From Fermentibacter sp963718745 [NCBI: Candidatus Fermentibacterota bacterium] (GTDB taxonomy: Bacteria > Fermentibacterota > Fermentibacteria > Fermentibacterales), in contig OY970370.1 in the NCBI GenBank assembly GCA_963718745.1, forward strand, positions 2,232,001-2,296,000: 64,000 nt of DNA. The letters run 5' to 3'. The stretch's first letter is position 1. The number at the start of each line of letters is the position of its first letter. Of the stretch, positions 26,672-35,606 are shown piece after piece. The notes under the pieces are model-generated. The model ran no database searches and was not told where the DNA came from. It saw only the letters and a list, made by a program, of their open reading frames with translations. The position numbers were made by a program, and so were the translations under genes.

Positions 26672-28114
26672 ATGAAGAAGCTGGCCGAGCTCGCCATGGC
26701 TGAATTGGCCGCCTCCGGGGTCGATTACGGAGATGTTCGTGTCGAGGACAGATCGCTGGAGCGCATCACTTTCCGGAACAGGCGCCTGGAGGAGGCGGTC
26801 AACGTCTCGAGCGAGGGCGTGGGTGCAAGGGCCCTCGTGGGCGGCTGCTGGGGCTTCGCCTCATCCACGGGTCTCGGGGAGGCTTCGGTCAGGACCGCGG
26901 TCGAGCGTGCGGTGAGGATCGCGAGGAGCGGCGCAGGGCGCACCGGGGCGGCCGTGAGGCTCTCGGGCCAGGAGCCTCAGAGGGGCTCCTACGCTTCCCC
27001 CTGCCTCGAGGACCCGTTCCTGATAGACAAGAAGGACAAGATCGCACTGCTCGAGGACTGCGCCGAACGGATGAACTCGGATCCGGCCATAAGCACGACC
27101 TATGCGCAGATCTACTCGGAGCGGGTGGACCGTGTCTTCGCAAGCACCGAAGGCACCCTGGTGGACTCCCGGATCATCCACACGCAGCCTTATCTGACCG
27201 CCTACGCGGTGCACGCCGGGGACGCCCAGAGCAGGTCGCTCCAGACCGGCGCCAGGGCGGCCGGGTGGGAGTGGATAAGGGAGAACGACCTCACCGGTTC
27301 CGCCGACCGGATAAGGGAGGAGGCCCTCGAGAAGGTGAAGGCCGACGAGGGTCCTTCGGGGGTCATGGATCTTGTCCTGGACGGCCTGAACCTCAGCCTG
27401 ACGATGCACGAGTCCGTCGGGCACCCCACCGAGAGCGACAGGGCCCTCGGCTGGGAGGCCAACATGGCGGGGCGCACCTTCCTCGAGCTCTCCGACCAGG
27501 GCTCCCGCAGGTATGGCTCCGACATCGTCAATTTCATAGCGGACAACACCATGCCAATAGGTCTCGCCTCCTGGGGCTGGGATGACGACGGCACGCCGTG
27601 CCAGAGATGGCACACCGTGAAGGACGGCATCTTCCAGGAGTTCGGCACCGTGCGCGAGACCGCGCTCCTGGTCGGCAGGAGCGCGAGCAGGGGATGCTGC
27701 CGAGCGCAGGACTTCGGGTACTTCCCGATCAACAGGCAGCCCAACTTCTTCCTCGAGCCGTCGAAGGCGCCCGTCACCCCCGAGGAGCTGATCGCAGGCG
27801 TCAGGAACGGCATCTTCATCCAGGGGAGGGGTTCGTTCAGCATCGACCAGAACAGGGTCAACTTCCAGTTCGGAGGGGACTTCTTCCGCGAGATCCGTGA
27901 CGGGAAGCTCGGGAAGCCTCTCAAGAAGGTTCTATACGGTTCCAGGACCACGGAATTCTGGGGTTCCTGCGACGGCATCGCCGACGAGAGATTCTTCCAG
28001 CCCATGGGCCTGCTCACGTGCGGCAAGGGAGAGCCGATGCAGGGCGCCCGGATGACGCACGGCGCTAGTCCGGCCCGTTTCCGCGGAGTGACGGTCGGGG
28101 GAGGTGTGAGGTGA
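26672..28114 (+). CDS. tldD: Metalloprotease TldD
   Basis: 480 residues, the family length. Catalytic zinc site His246-Glu247-x3-His251 in TMHESVGHPTESD, and C-terminal beta strands with 'GGVR'. TldD pairs with TldE to cleave small peptides (CcdA antitoxin, microcin precursors, RiPP leaders) in the cytosol. The last 4 bases overlap the tldE start (GTGA), ensuring equal expression. AAAGGAG lies 12 nt upstream of the ATG at 26672; the longer upstream frame is not credible. No RiPP precursor was found nearby. Confidence 0.95.
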   Translation: MKKLAELAMAELAASGVDYGDVRVEDRSLERITFRNRRLEEAVNVSSEGVGARALVGGCWGFASSTGLGEASVRTAVERAVRIARSGAGRTGAAVRLSGQEPQRGSYASPCLEDPFLIDKKDKIALLEDCAERMNSDPAISTTYAQIYSERVDRVFASTEGTLVDSRIIHTQPYLTAYAVHAGDAQSRSLQTGARAAGWEWIRENDLTGSADRIREEALEKVKADEGPSGVMDLVLDGLNLSLTMHESVGHPTESDRALGWEANMAGRTFLELSDQGSRRYGSDIVNFIADNTMPIGLASWGWDDDGTPCQRWHTVKDGIFQEFGTVRETALLVGRSASRGCCRAQDFGYFPINRQPNFFLEPSKAPVTPEELIAGVRNGIFIQGRGSFSIDQNRVNFQFGGDFFREIRDGKLGKPLKKVLYGSRTTEFWGSCDGIADERFFQPMGLLTCGKGEPMQGARMTHGASPARFRGVTVGGGVR

Positions 28115-29373
28115 CGCGCGAGGAGATGCTGGATTTCGTCCAGAGGGTGCTCGAAGGGGTGTCGGCGGAGCACGCGGTCGCGGAGCTGGACGAGGACAGG
28201 TCCGCCTCGGTCCGCTTCGGCCGGAATACCATCACACAGAACATGGACACATTCAGGCGCGAGCTCAGGCTCGTGGTGGGCGACGGTGAAAGGAAGGCCG
28301 AGTACAGGACGCACAGGATCGACGTCGATGCGATACCCGATGTCGTGCGGACGGCGGAGAAGCTGCTCGAGACATCTGCCCCGGATCCCGAGTACCAGCC
28401 ACCGGCCGATGCAGGCCAGATCTACCACGCGATCGACGCCTGGGACGAGGAGACATCCCGGGTGGAACCCGCCCCCAGGATCGCTGCCGCTTCCGATGCG
28501 GTGAAGGCGGCCTCCGATGCGGGCGCGGAGGCGGCGGGTCTCTCGCGCATGGACACGGAGAGGATGGCCCTGGTCACGAGCTCGGGGAATCTCTGTTTCC
28601 ACGAGGCAACCCAGGCTTCCCTGCAGATGACGGTCCACGCCGGTTCCGGATCGAGCTACAGATCCGTCACCTCACAGGCCTGGCGCGACATCCCTGTTCG
28701 CGAGACCGTGGACGGGGTGGTCGCGGAAGCCCTGGCGGCGCGGGACCCGGCGGACTCGGAGCCCGGGGAGATCGATCTGGTGCTGGAGCCCCAGGCCGTG
28801 GCGGACCTCATGCCGTTCATCCTCATGTCCCTCGACGCCAGGACCTCGGACGAGGGGATAACCGTTTTCGCAGGGCGTGAGGGCGGGAAGGTCACCTCGG
28901 ACAGGGTCACGGTCTCGAGTGTCCTGGGCGGGATCATCCCCGGGAGGCCCTTCGACGACGACGGCCTGGCGTGCGACGACCAGGTGTGGATCGACCATGG
29001 CGTGCTGAAGACAATGTTCTGCGACCGCTTCTGGGCGAAGAAGACAGGCAGGAAGGCCGTGGTCAGCCCCAACTGCTTCTACATGGACGGTGCCGGGGGA
29101 AGCGCAGCCGATCTCGCAGGCATGACCGGCCGCTGTCTGAGGATAAGGCGTTTCTGGTACATCCGGTTCGTCGACCAGAAGTCGCTCGAACTCACTGGCA
29201 TGACCCGCGACGGCGTCTTCCTCTGCGAGGGCGGGACCATGAAGCCCGTCAAGGACTTCAGGTGGAACTGGAAGCCCCTGGAGATGTTCTCGAGGATCGA
29301 GGCGCTGGGCGCTCCCGAGCGCAAGGGAATGGTATCCGTCCCCCCGGTCCTTTTGAAGGGCATCCGGATCTAG
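28111..29373 (+). CDS. tldE: TldE/PmbA-family partner protein
   Basis: 420 residues starting with GTG at 28111 inside the tldD stop. TldE/PmbA-type features: an N-terminal MLDFVQRVLEGVSAEHAVAE segment, 'VRFGRNTITQNMDTFRREL', DLVLEPQAVADLMPFI and a long C-terminal beta domain ending PPVLLKGIRI. It lacks the zinc-binding HExxxH, as expected for the non-catalytic subunit. It forms a heterodimer with TldD. A long hairpin follows 12 nt downstream. Confidence 0.93.
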   Translation: MTREEMLDFVQRVLEGVSAEHAVAELDEDRSASVRFGRNTITQNMDTFRRELRLVVGDGERKAEYRTHRIDVDAIPDVVRTAEKLLETSAPDPEYQPPADAGQIYHAIDAWDEETSRVEPAPRIAAASDAVKAASDAGAEAAGLSRMDTERMALVTSSGNLCFHEATQASLQMTVHAGSGSSYRSVTSQAWRDIPVRETVDGVVAEALAARDPADSEPGEIDLVLEPQAVADLMPFILMSLDARTSDEGITVFAGREGGKVTSDRVTVSSVLGGIIPGRPFDDDGLACDDQVWIDHGVLKTMFCDRFWAKKTGRKAVVSPNCFYMDGAGGSAADLAGMTGRCLRIRRFWYIRFVDQKSLELTGMTRDGVFLCEGGTMKPVKDFRWNWKPLEMFSRIEALGAPERKGMVSVPPVLLKGIRI

Positions 29374-29385
29374 GCTGCCGCTAGT

Positions 29386-29425
29386 CGATGGCCGTGCGCT
29401 CCATGGAGGGGGCGCACGGCCATCG
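29386..29425 (+). terminator. Hairpin after tldDE
   Basis: A perfect 14-bp stem (29386-29399 with 29412-29425) with a 12-nt loop, 12 nt after tldE. There is no T-run, so termination is only probable. Confidence 0.5.
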
Positions 29426-29469
29426 CATCCAACCCCCGGGAAGCCTCGTCGGGGACTGCACAGCCTGTC

Positions 29470-29656
29470 GTGCATGACGATGCACAATCTCGGACTCTAC
29501 CAGAGATGCATTCCTGCCCGAGGAGGAGGGGGGGAGGGGTCTTTCCTCCGAAAAACACTTGAGCTTACCGTTCAAGTATCAATAAAACGCACTTGCAGAC
29601 TTCTGCAAGTTTCAATCTCCAAGCGCCGCTGCACCTTGCAAAGTGAGCTATTTGCA
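29470..29656. repeat. Four small hairpins in an AT-rich gap (tldE to FG-GAP gene)
   Basis: The 563-nt gap 29374-29936 holds no credible gene. Besides the tldE hairpin it contains four short palindromes: 29470-29475/29480-29485; 29557-29562/29572-29577 (ACTTGA/TCAAGT); 29591-29598/29603-29610 (ACTTGCAG/CTGCAAGT, perfect, ACTT loop); and 29637-29642/29651-29656 (TGCAAA/TTTGCA). The block 29550-29660 is much richer in A and T than the surrounding chromosome. The promoter of the next gene lies further on at 29870. Confidence 0.6.
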
Positions 29657-29869
29657 TTTTACAGCAAGTACCCGACTTTCCCGCACGAACTCCGGAATCC
29701 GGAAAGGGATGCCCTTCCTGCCTGTCGTTTCCGCTTGCAGCCGGGCGATGCCCGACGGCGTTTCATGCAGTTCCCGTATGAGTATGAATGGCTGTTCGGG
29801 CTGCTCTAAGACGCGCTCCCAGCCCTTTCCGGCTTCATAACTCATAGACCGGATGCAGCTTGAACCGGG

Positions 29870-29898
29870 TTGACTCCGGATCCGGAATCCGCTACTCT
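29870..29898 (+). promoter_or_regulatory. Sigma-70-type promoter of the first FG-GAP gene
   Basis: -35 TTGACT (29870-29875), exactly 17-nt spacer, -10 TACTCT (29893-29898), 38 nt before the ATG at 29937. Confidence 0.7.
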
Positions 29899-29936
29899 TA
29901 CATTGAAGCCGGATTTCTCACGATCGGGGGGTCGTC

Positions 29937-31748
29937 ATGAGAATCATTGCTGCGCTTCTCCTTCTCGTTCTCGCCTCGATTTCAGTCGCAGATTCCGCCA
30001 CGCAGACCGGCTGGTCCGGCGGGCCGGGCATCGAGGGTCCGGTCACGATCTGGGAGTATGATTTCTTCTCGGAAGTAGCGATCGACTGGCTGTATCCATA
30101 CACCCAGATTTCGCTCTTGCACACGGCTCAGTGCATCATCGGAGATGCTGCCTGCGCATTGTGCCCGGCTGATCTGGACGGCGACGGTGATCTGGACATG
30201 GCGGTGGTCGACAACCAGGAAGAGACTGCCTCCTGGTGGGAGAACGCAAACGGGGAGGGGACAGTCTGGACGGTCCGTTCCGTCTCGGGCTTCTTCGATA
30301 ATGCCAGGGGGATCACCTGCGCGGATTTCGACTCGGACGGCGACATCGATATAGCTGTCAGCGGATGGGACCTGTACTGGTTCGAGAACTCGTCCGGCGG
30401 CGACAGCTGGATACCCCATCTGATCGAAGACTCGGTAAGCTTCTTCCGCTACATCGACACAGCCGATTTCGACGGAGATGGAGACGCCGACCTGGCGGGG
30501 TACGATCCGGCAGACGACGAAATCGTGTGGCTGGAGAACACAGGACCGGCGTCGGAATGGGTCAGACACATCATCGATCCGGCCTTCCCCGAGGGGTATG
30601 CCGTGATCTGTGCTGATGTCGACGGGGACGGGTCAGCCGATGTCATCGCCGCCGCCCCCAACAAGGATGCGATCGCATGGTGGGAGAACCACTCGGGTGG
30701 AGCGACCTGGGAGATGCACTGGATCGACACGGATTTCGACGATGCATACAACATGGCTGCCGGTGACATGGACAACGACGGCGACCTGGATATCGTGTGC
30801 TGCTCCAGAGGGTCCCTTTCCCCCGGATTGTCGGCCGACCACCTTTCCTGGTGGTCGAACGAGGGCGGAGCCGGGCTGTCCTGGACCCGGCACCAGATCA
30901 ATACGGACATTTTTGGCGCCTGGACCTATTTGATAGCCGTAGGCGATTATGATGGAGATGGTGATCTGGATGTCCTCGAACCTAACAACATAGACGACGA
31001 GGTGCTGTGGTGGAGCAACCTCGATGGCTCGGGGACGGCCTGGGGGAAGAACGAACTCACGGACGACATCCTCAACCCGTTTGGTGCAGCGGGTGCGGAT
31101 GTCGATTCGGACGGCGTCCCGGAGATGTTCGTCAGCGGTGAGTACTATGAATCGATGATGTGGAACGCAGACGAATACCAGCCCTCCGGTGAGCTGGTCT
31201 CAAGCATCATCTTCGTGAACGATCCGGACTGGCTGGGCATCTCATGGATCGCGGACACCCCGATCGGAACGGCGGTGACCTTCCAGGTCCGGGCATCCGA
31301 CGACTACACCCAGATGGGTGGTTGGTCGGACACCCTGACGGCTCCCTGCTCCCTCGGCGGCATCCTGGAGGACTACGACAGCTTCCTCCAGTACAGGGCG
31401 ATCCTGTCGCGGAGCGCCTCGAACGTGGATCCCGTCCTCGAGGAGGTCACGTTCACCTGGAACTCCCTGGGAGTGGAGGGCGGAGAGGCGCCTGAGGCTG
31501 TCGAGCTGAGGATCGGATGCAATCCCTCCCCGGGATCGCCCTCGATCGAGTTCGGGCTCCCCGCCTCCGGAGCGGTGTCCCTGACGGTCTTCGACCTGGC
31601 CGGCAGGGTGGTTGCTTCGGTCGAACCCTCTGACTGCGAAGCTGGATGGCATACCGAGAGCCTCGGCGAACTTGCTCCCGGAGTCTACTTCGTCAGGCTG
31701 ACCGCGGGGGAAGCCGAGGCTTCGGAGAGGTTCGTGGTCATCGAGTAG
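29937..31748 (+). CDS. Secreted FG-GAP repeat protein with C-terminal FlgD/T9SS-like domain
   Basis: 603 residues. Signal peptide MRIIAALLLLVLASISVADS. Seven calcium-loop repeats (DLDGDGDLD, DFDSDGDID, DFDGDGDAD, DVDGDGSAD, DMDNDGDLD, DYDGDGDLD, DVDSDGVPE) spaced ~45-60 residues give a propeller, each followed by WWEN/WFEN/WLEN. A beta-sandwich (~425-500) and a C-terminal domain (LRIGCNPSPG ... VFDLAGRVV ... LAPGVYFVRLT) of the FlgD Ig-like/T9SS-A sorting type follow. It is probably exported across the outer membrane or kept at the surface. A paralogue lies at 33482-35260, beyond the AbiE pair. Confidence 0.88.
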   Translation: MRIIAALLLLVLASISVADSATQTGWSGGPGIEGPVTIWEYDFFSEVAIDWLYPYTQISLLHTAQCIIGDAACALCPADLDGDGDLDMAVVDNQEETASWWENANGEGTVWTVRSVSGFFDNARGITCADFDSDGDIDIAVSGWDLYWFENSSGGDSWIPHLIEDSVSFFRYIDTADFDGDGDADLAGYDPADDEIVWLENTGPASEWVRHIIDPAFPEGYAVICADVDGDGSADVIAAAPNKDAIAWWENHSGGATWEMHWIDTDFDDAYNMAAGDMDNDGDLDIVCCSRGSLSPGLSADHLSWWSNEGGAGLSWTRHQINTDIFGAWTYLIAVGDYDGDGDLDVLEPNNIDDEVLWWSNLDGSGTAWGKNELTDDILNPFGAAGADVDSDGVPEMFVSGEYYESMMWNADEYQPSGELVSSIIFVNDPDWLGISWIADTPIGTAVTFQVRASDDYTQMGGWSDTLTAPCSLGGILEDYDSFLQYRAILSRSASNVDPVLEEVTFTWNSLGVEGGEAPEAVELRIGCNPSPGSPSIEFGLPASGAVSLTVFDLAGRVVASVEPSDCEAGWHTESLGELAPGVYFVRLTAGEAEASERFVVIE

Positions 31749-31850
31749 GCTCGCCACGGGTATCCTGCACGCTCTCGGGGAAGGTCACATCTGAGGAGGC
31801 ATCTGCGAGCAGCTTGACTTCATCGGGCTATGAAATCAATAGTTCCAAAT

Positions 31851-31868
31851 AACAACGATAGTGTTGTT
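31851..31868. promoter_or_regulatory. Palindrome before the abiE operon, possible antitoxin operator
   Basis: AACAAC-GATAGT-GTTGTT in an AT-rich leader just before abiEi. AbiEi-type antitoxins are known to repress their own promoters by binding inverted repeats; assigning this site is inference. Confidence 0.4.
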
Positions 31869-31884
31869 TAATAGAAACGTGAAC

Positions 31885-32505
31885 ATGACCCTGCATGAAG
31901 CGAGAATCGCTATGAGCCCGTTTCCCACCTTCGGGCTGGGGACCGTCAGGCTTTTCGATCCGGGCTTCGCCCAGCAGAGCCTGGCGAGGTGGAAGTCAGC
32001 AGGCAGGATCGTGAAGGTGGCATCAGGGCACTATGTCTTTCCGGGCGCACTCGAAGACGAAACAGACCTATACGCAGTCGCCAATTCCCTGTACCGACCC
32101 TCCTATGTCTCGCTGGAATCCGCTCTGTCCGTTTACGGTCTGATCCCCGAGACGGTCCGGTCCGTGACGTCGGTCTCGACCCGAAAGACACGCCGTATCA
32201 TGTCGCCCGTCGGGTACTTTCTCGTTCGGTCGCTCAGGCCGGACCTCTACTTCGGGTATCTGCCAGTCAGGGGGACGAAGCACTCCTACCTGATCGCACG
32301 AGCGGAGAAGGCCCTGCTGGATTTCCTGTATCTGAACCCCTCCTTTGACCGTAAGGAGGAGCTTCGGGAGCTCCGCCTGGACCCGGAAGCGTTCTCGAGG
32401 ATGTCGATCAGGCGTCTCGACTCCTACTGCCGCAGGTTCGGAAAGTCGAGTCTCCGGGTCAGACTGGATTCACTGCTGGAGGTGATGAACGATGCTCGAG
32501 CCTGA
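31885..32505 (+). CDS. AbiEi-type antitoxin (type IV toxin-antitoxin)
   Basis: 206 residues from ATG 31885; a GTG at 31861 would start inside the palindrome and is less likely. Winged-helix N-terminus (LARWKSAGRIVKVASGHYVF) followed by the AbiEi core (LYRPSYVSLESALSVYGLIP ... YLIARAEKALLDFLYL). It antagonises the AbiEii nucleotidyltransferase without stable binding and usually represses its own operon. It overlaps the toxin gene by 14 nt. The pair sits between two secreted FG-GAP paralogues, suggesting insertion as a module. Confidence 0.88.
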   Translation: MTLHEARIAMSPFPTFGLGTVRLFDPGFAQQSLARWKSAGRIVKVASGHYVFPGALEDETDLYAVANSLYRPSYVSLESALSVYGLIPETVRSVTSVSTRKTRRIMSPVGYFLVRSLRPDLYFGYLPVRGTKHSYLIARAEKALLDFLYLNPSFDRKEELRELRLDPEAFSRMSIRRLDSYCRRFGKSSLRVRLDSLLEVMNDARA

Positions 32506-33295
32506 GATCGTCTACAGGGCGTTTCCGGGCATCGAGCCACCGTTCAGGAGGGCTATCCTCCGCGAGTATCTCCAGTTGAAGGCGCTGGGTTTCCTGTTCG
32601 GCAGGCTGGAAGCGACGGGACTCGTCTTCATGGGCGGGACCTCCATCCATCTGTTCCATGGCTCGGACCGCTTCTCGGAGGACCTGGATTTCGACAACAG
32701 GGGGCTGAGTGAAGATCAGTTCGCCGATCTGGCCTCCGCCGTTGCCCGGGAGTTCATGTTGGAGGGGGTGGCGTGCGACTGCTCGGTGAAGACGCCACGG
32801 AACGCTTCGACTGCAACGCTCCGATTCGGGGAGATACTGCAGGCCTGGAGGCTCACTCCGCACAAGGACGAGATTCTGAGGCTGAAGCTCGACGCAGCAC
32901 CACAGGAGTACGCCTGTCCCGCGGAAGTGGCGGTTCTGAACAGGCTGGACGTGATCTGCGGCGTTCCTGTCCTTCCCGCGAATCTGCTCCTCTCGCACAA
33001 GCTGAAGGCGATCCTCGAACGGAAGAGGCTCATGGGGAGAGACCTGTACGACGCAGCCTACCTCTTCGGCATCGCCTCGCCGGATATGCGGTATCTCGAG
33101 GAGAAGTGCGGGCTTGCATCACCGCAGGATGCCGCGGCTGCTGTCGGGAAGCGGGTCAGCCAGGTGGACATCGCAACCCTCGAGGAGGATGTGAGTCCAT
33201 TCGTTATCTCCCCCAGGAACCTGCTTCGCATCAGGCTGTTTCCCGACATCCTCGCCCGCTGGGCGGCAGACTCCGGTTCACAACCGGACGCCTGA
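32492..33295 (+). CDS. AbiEii/AbiGii-family nucleotidyltransferase toxin
   Basis: 267 residues. The nucleotidyltransferase signature GGTSIHLFHGSDRFSEDLDF is intact, with a downstream LLSHKLKAILERKRLMGRDLYD block typical of AbiEii. Members block growth by nucleotide transfer to tRNA acceptor stems (shown for MenT relatives) and can abort phage infection. GGAGGTGATG precedes the ATG within the antitoxin gene. All visible key residues are present, so it is probably functional. Confidence 0.92.
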   Translation: MLEPEIVYRAFPGIEPPFRRAILREYLQLKALGFLFGRLEATGLVFMGGTSIHLFHGSDRFSEDLDFDNRGLSEDQFADLASAVAREFMLEGVACDCSVKTPRNASTATLRFGEILQAWRLTPHKDEILRLKLDAAPQEYACPAEVAVLNRLDVICGVPVLPANLLLSHKLKAILERKRLMGRDLYDAAYLFGIASPDMRYLEEKCGLASPQDAAAAVGKRVSQVDIATLEEDVSPFVISPRNLLRIRLFPDILARWAADSGSQPDA

Positions 33296-33358
33296 AACAC
33301 ACTTTCGATTCCTTTTCCCTCCGGAGCCGGACCAGCACTAGGTGTCAAAATCTGCACC

Positions 33359-33383
33359 CCATGTCGACGAATCATCGACATGG
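33359..33383. terminator. Hairpin between abiEii and the second FG-GAP gene
   Basis: A 9-bp perfect stem (33359-33367 with 33375-33383) and 7-nt loop, 63 nt after the toxin stop. No T-run; it may be a terminator or an operator for the next promoter. Confidence 0.4.
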
Positions 33384-33411
33384 CATGCAGAACACGACAG
33401 TTGAGACCGGA

Positions 33412-33440
33412 TTGACCCCCTGCCTGCATGATGCTATCAA
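33412..33440 (+). promoter_or_regulatory. Sigma-70-type promoter of the second FG-GAP gene
   Basis: -35 TTGACC (33412-33417), 17-nt spacer, -10 TATCAA (33435-33440), 41 nt before ATG 33482. Same layout as the promoter at 29870. Confidence 0.65.
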
Positions 33441-33481
33441 ATATCCGGATGGGAATTGCATTCCCGGGGGGAGGGGCTGTC

Positions 33482-35260
33482 ATGTCGAGGATCGTCGCCG
33501 CGCTGCTGGCGCTTGCACTGCCTGTGTCCGGAGATCTGGCGAATCAGACCGACTGGACCGGAGGGCCCGGAACACCGGGACCGGTCTACGCATGGGGCTC
33601 CGATTTCAACATCGATTCCACGGTAGAGTGGTACGCCTGCCCGGGCAGCATCTCGATCGAACCTGTCTTCCCCGGATATGCCTTCAACATCGACTGCCAG
33701 TACGTCTTCTCCCTGAGCGCCTCGGACCTGGACGGGGACGGAGATCAGGACATCCTCTGCTCCGATCCGACGAAGGTGCTCTGGCTGGAGAACGTCGATG
33801 GTTCAGGAACAGTCTGGACTCAGCACGAGGTCGACTCCTATCCCGCCTTCTCCTGGATCACGAGCGCCTCCCCAGTCGATGTCGACCAGGATGGGCATGA
33901 AGACATCATCGCGAGTTTCAACCAGTACGGCGATGTCGTCTGGTACGAGAACTCCGATGGTCAGGGGGGGTCGTGGTCGAAGCACGTCGTGGACGCCTCG
34001 CTCGGGGCCGTGACGGTTATCGAGTCAGCGGACATCGACGGAGACGGCCTGCCGGATATCGTGGCAGTCGGGGACGGCATCACCGGCCCGGTATGGTACA
34101 AGAACTGGGTCTCCGGTTCCCTCTGGACGGTGATAGAGATCGAAACAAGCTGCAACTCGCGCGCGATGGACCTGGGAGACATCGACGGCGACGGCGACAT
34201 CGACATCATGCGTACGGACATGTACCGCAGCCTGTTCTTCTACGAGAATGCCGGCACCGGCGGGGTTTGGAGCAGGCACACGGTCGCGGAGGATTTCGGC
34301 GATCTGTACTGTGCCCTTGCGGACGTCGACGGGGACGGTGACCTCGACGTCTTTGCCGGCGATGACTGCACCTTCGGTTGGTGGGAGAACACCTCGAGCT
34401 ACCCCTGGACCTTCCACTGCATCACGGACACCATGGCGATGCTGGTCAACTCCTGCTGTACGGCCGACATCGATGGCGACGGAGACCCCGATGCGCTCAC
34501 CGGATCGGAAACCGGACCCTGCCTGCTGTACGAGAACACGGGAGCGGGCGACTCCTGGACCATGAGGAGACTCGGCGATGATCCGGGCGTCTCCTCCGCA
34601 CTCGCCGACCTGGACGGGTCCGGTGGCCTCGACTACCTGTCGGGTGTACTGGGTCAGTTCCGCTGGTGGAAGCACGACCCCGTCGACTCGGGCTGGTCCA
34701 TGGTCATCTCCAGCATCCTGTGCCTCGAAGTCGAGCCGGACTGGACCGCCATGGACTGGACGGCCGACGTGCCGCCAGGCACTACCATGTGGTTCCAGGT
34801 CAGGGCTTCGGACAACCCATCGCAGATGGGGGGATGGTCGGACGAGATCTATGCTCCGGGTCCGCTATCAGGCCTGCTGGCTGACAACGCGAACTATCTC
34901 CAGTACAGGGTGCACTTCGACACCGACGACCCGTGGGTGTCGCCGGTTCTCGACGATGTGACTTTCACCTGGAACCCCGTGGGCGCCGGGGGGGAGGAGC
35001 CCCCTCAAGCTCTCGACCTGGCTCTGCCCTGCAACCCGTCGCACGGGGAGGTCTCGGTGTGCATCGGCCTGCCGCAGGCAGGAACAGTGGACATATGCGT
35101 CTACGACCTCGCGGGACGGGAGGTCGGGTCACTCTCCTCCGACGAGTACGGAGCGGGCTGGCACGAGGTCCGGCTCGGCCCGGCCGTTCCCGGCATCTAC
35201 TTCGTGGTGGCCCGTTCCGGTGGCTCCGAAGCCTCGCAGCGCCTGACCGTGCTGGAGTAG
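33482..35260 (+). CDS. Secreted FG-GAP repeat protein with C-terminal FlgD/T9SS-like domain (paralogue)
   Basis: 592 residues from ATG 33482; signal peptide MSRIVAALLALALPVSGDLA. Seven calcium loops (DLDGDGDQD, DVDQDGHED, DIDGDGLPD, DIDGDGDID, DVDGDGDLD, DIDGDGDPD, DLDGSGGLD), then the same beta-sandwich as its paralogue (FQVRASDNPSQMGGWSDEIY; LQYR...PVLDDVTFTWNPVG) and a C-terminal sorting-like domain (CNPSHGEVSV ... VYDLAGREV ... VPGIYFVVARSG). Both proteins begin the mature part with NQTDWTGGPG or TQTGWSGGPG. Likely a tandem duplicate split by the abiE module. Confidence 0.88.
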   Translation: MSRIVAALLALALPVSGDLANQTDWTGGPGTPGPVYAWGSDFNIDSTVEWYACPGSISIEPVFPGYAFNIDCQYVFSLSASDLDGDGDQDILCSDPTKVLWLENVDGSGTVWTQHEVDSYPAFSWITSASPVDVDQDGHEDIIASFNQYGDVVWYENSDGQGGSWSKHVVDASLGAVTVIESADIDGDGLPDIVAVGDGITGPVWYKNWVSGSLWTVIEIETSCNSRAMDLGDIDGDGDIDIMRTDMYRSLFFYENAGTGGVWSRHTVAEDFGDLYCALADVDGDGDLDVFAGDDCTFGWWENTSSYPWTFHCITDTMAMLVNSCCTADIDGDGDPDALTGSETGPCLLYENTGAGDSWTMRRLGDDPGVSSALADLDGSGGLDYLSGVLGQFRWWKHDPVDSGWSMVISSILCLEVEPDWTAMDWTADVPPGTTMWFQVRASDNPSQMGGWSDEIYAPGPLSGLLADNANYLQYRVHFDTDDPWVSPVLDDVTFTWNPVGAGGEEPPQALDLALPCNPSHGEVSVCIGLPQAGTVDICVYDLAGREVGSLSSDEYGAGWHEVRLGPAVPGIYFVVARSGGSEASQRLTVLE

Positions 35261-35606
35261 GAGCGGAAGCCGGAACCCCGGTCCGGCACTGAGCGGACAA
35301 CCAGCGCCGAAACCTGTCGCATGGATGATTCCGTCAGGCCATCACCCTGCTCGGTTGTGCACATGATGACCTATCACGACAAATCCTAGTTGACTGCTGT
35401 CGAAGTCCAGATTGACGGAAACCCGGCATTGCAGCAGGGCTAAACCCGACATGTGAACGTTGCTGCCAGGCCCCTCTTGCTCGTGTCGAACAGCCCCCGT
35501 CTCCCGGGTCATCGATAGGGCCAAACCGGGCGAAAATCGCTATCTTCCCGGGCGCCAGACACCGATTGGCTGATACCACCTTCGCACCGAGGAGAGACCG
35601 GCGCCG
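35261..35606. other. Intergenic region before the hdr operon
   Basis: 346 nt without a credible gene. A short stem (35269-35274 with 35282-35287) follows the FG-GAP stop. TTGACT (35390) and TTGACG (35412) occur but neither has a good -10 at 16-18 nt, so the hdr promoter is not pinned down. GAGGAGAG precedes the hdrA ATG. Confidence 0.4.

Noticed and set aside
29474-29845. Short open frames (111 codons plus strand, 65 codons minus strand) in the tldE-FG-GAP gap
   Set aside because: They run through the hairpin cluster, lack ribosome-binding sites and match no family.
33296-33481. Remnant of an insertion sequence behind abiEii
   Set aside because: The short palindrome at 33359-33383 lacks matching flanking duplications or transposase remnants; a terminator or operator is simpler.
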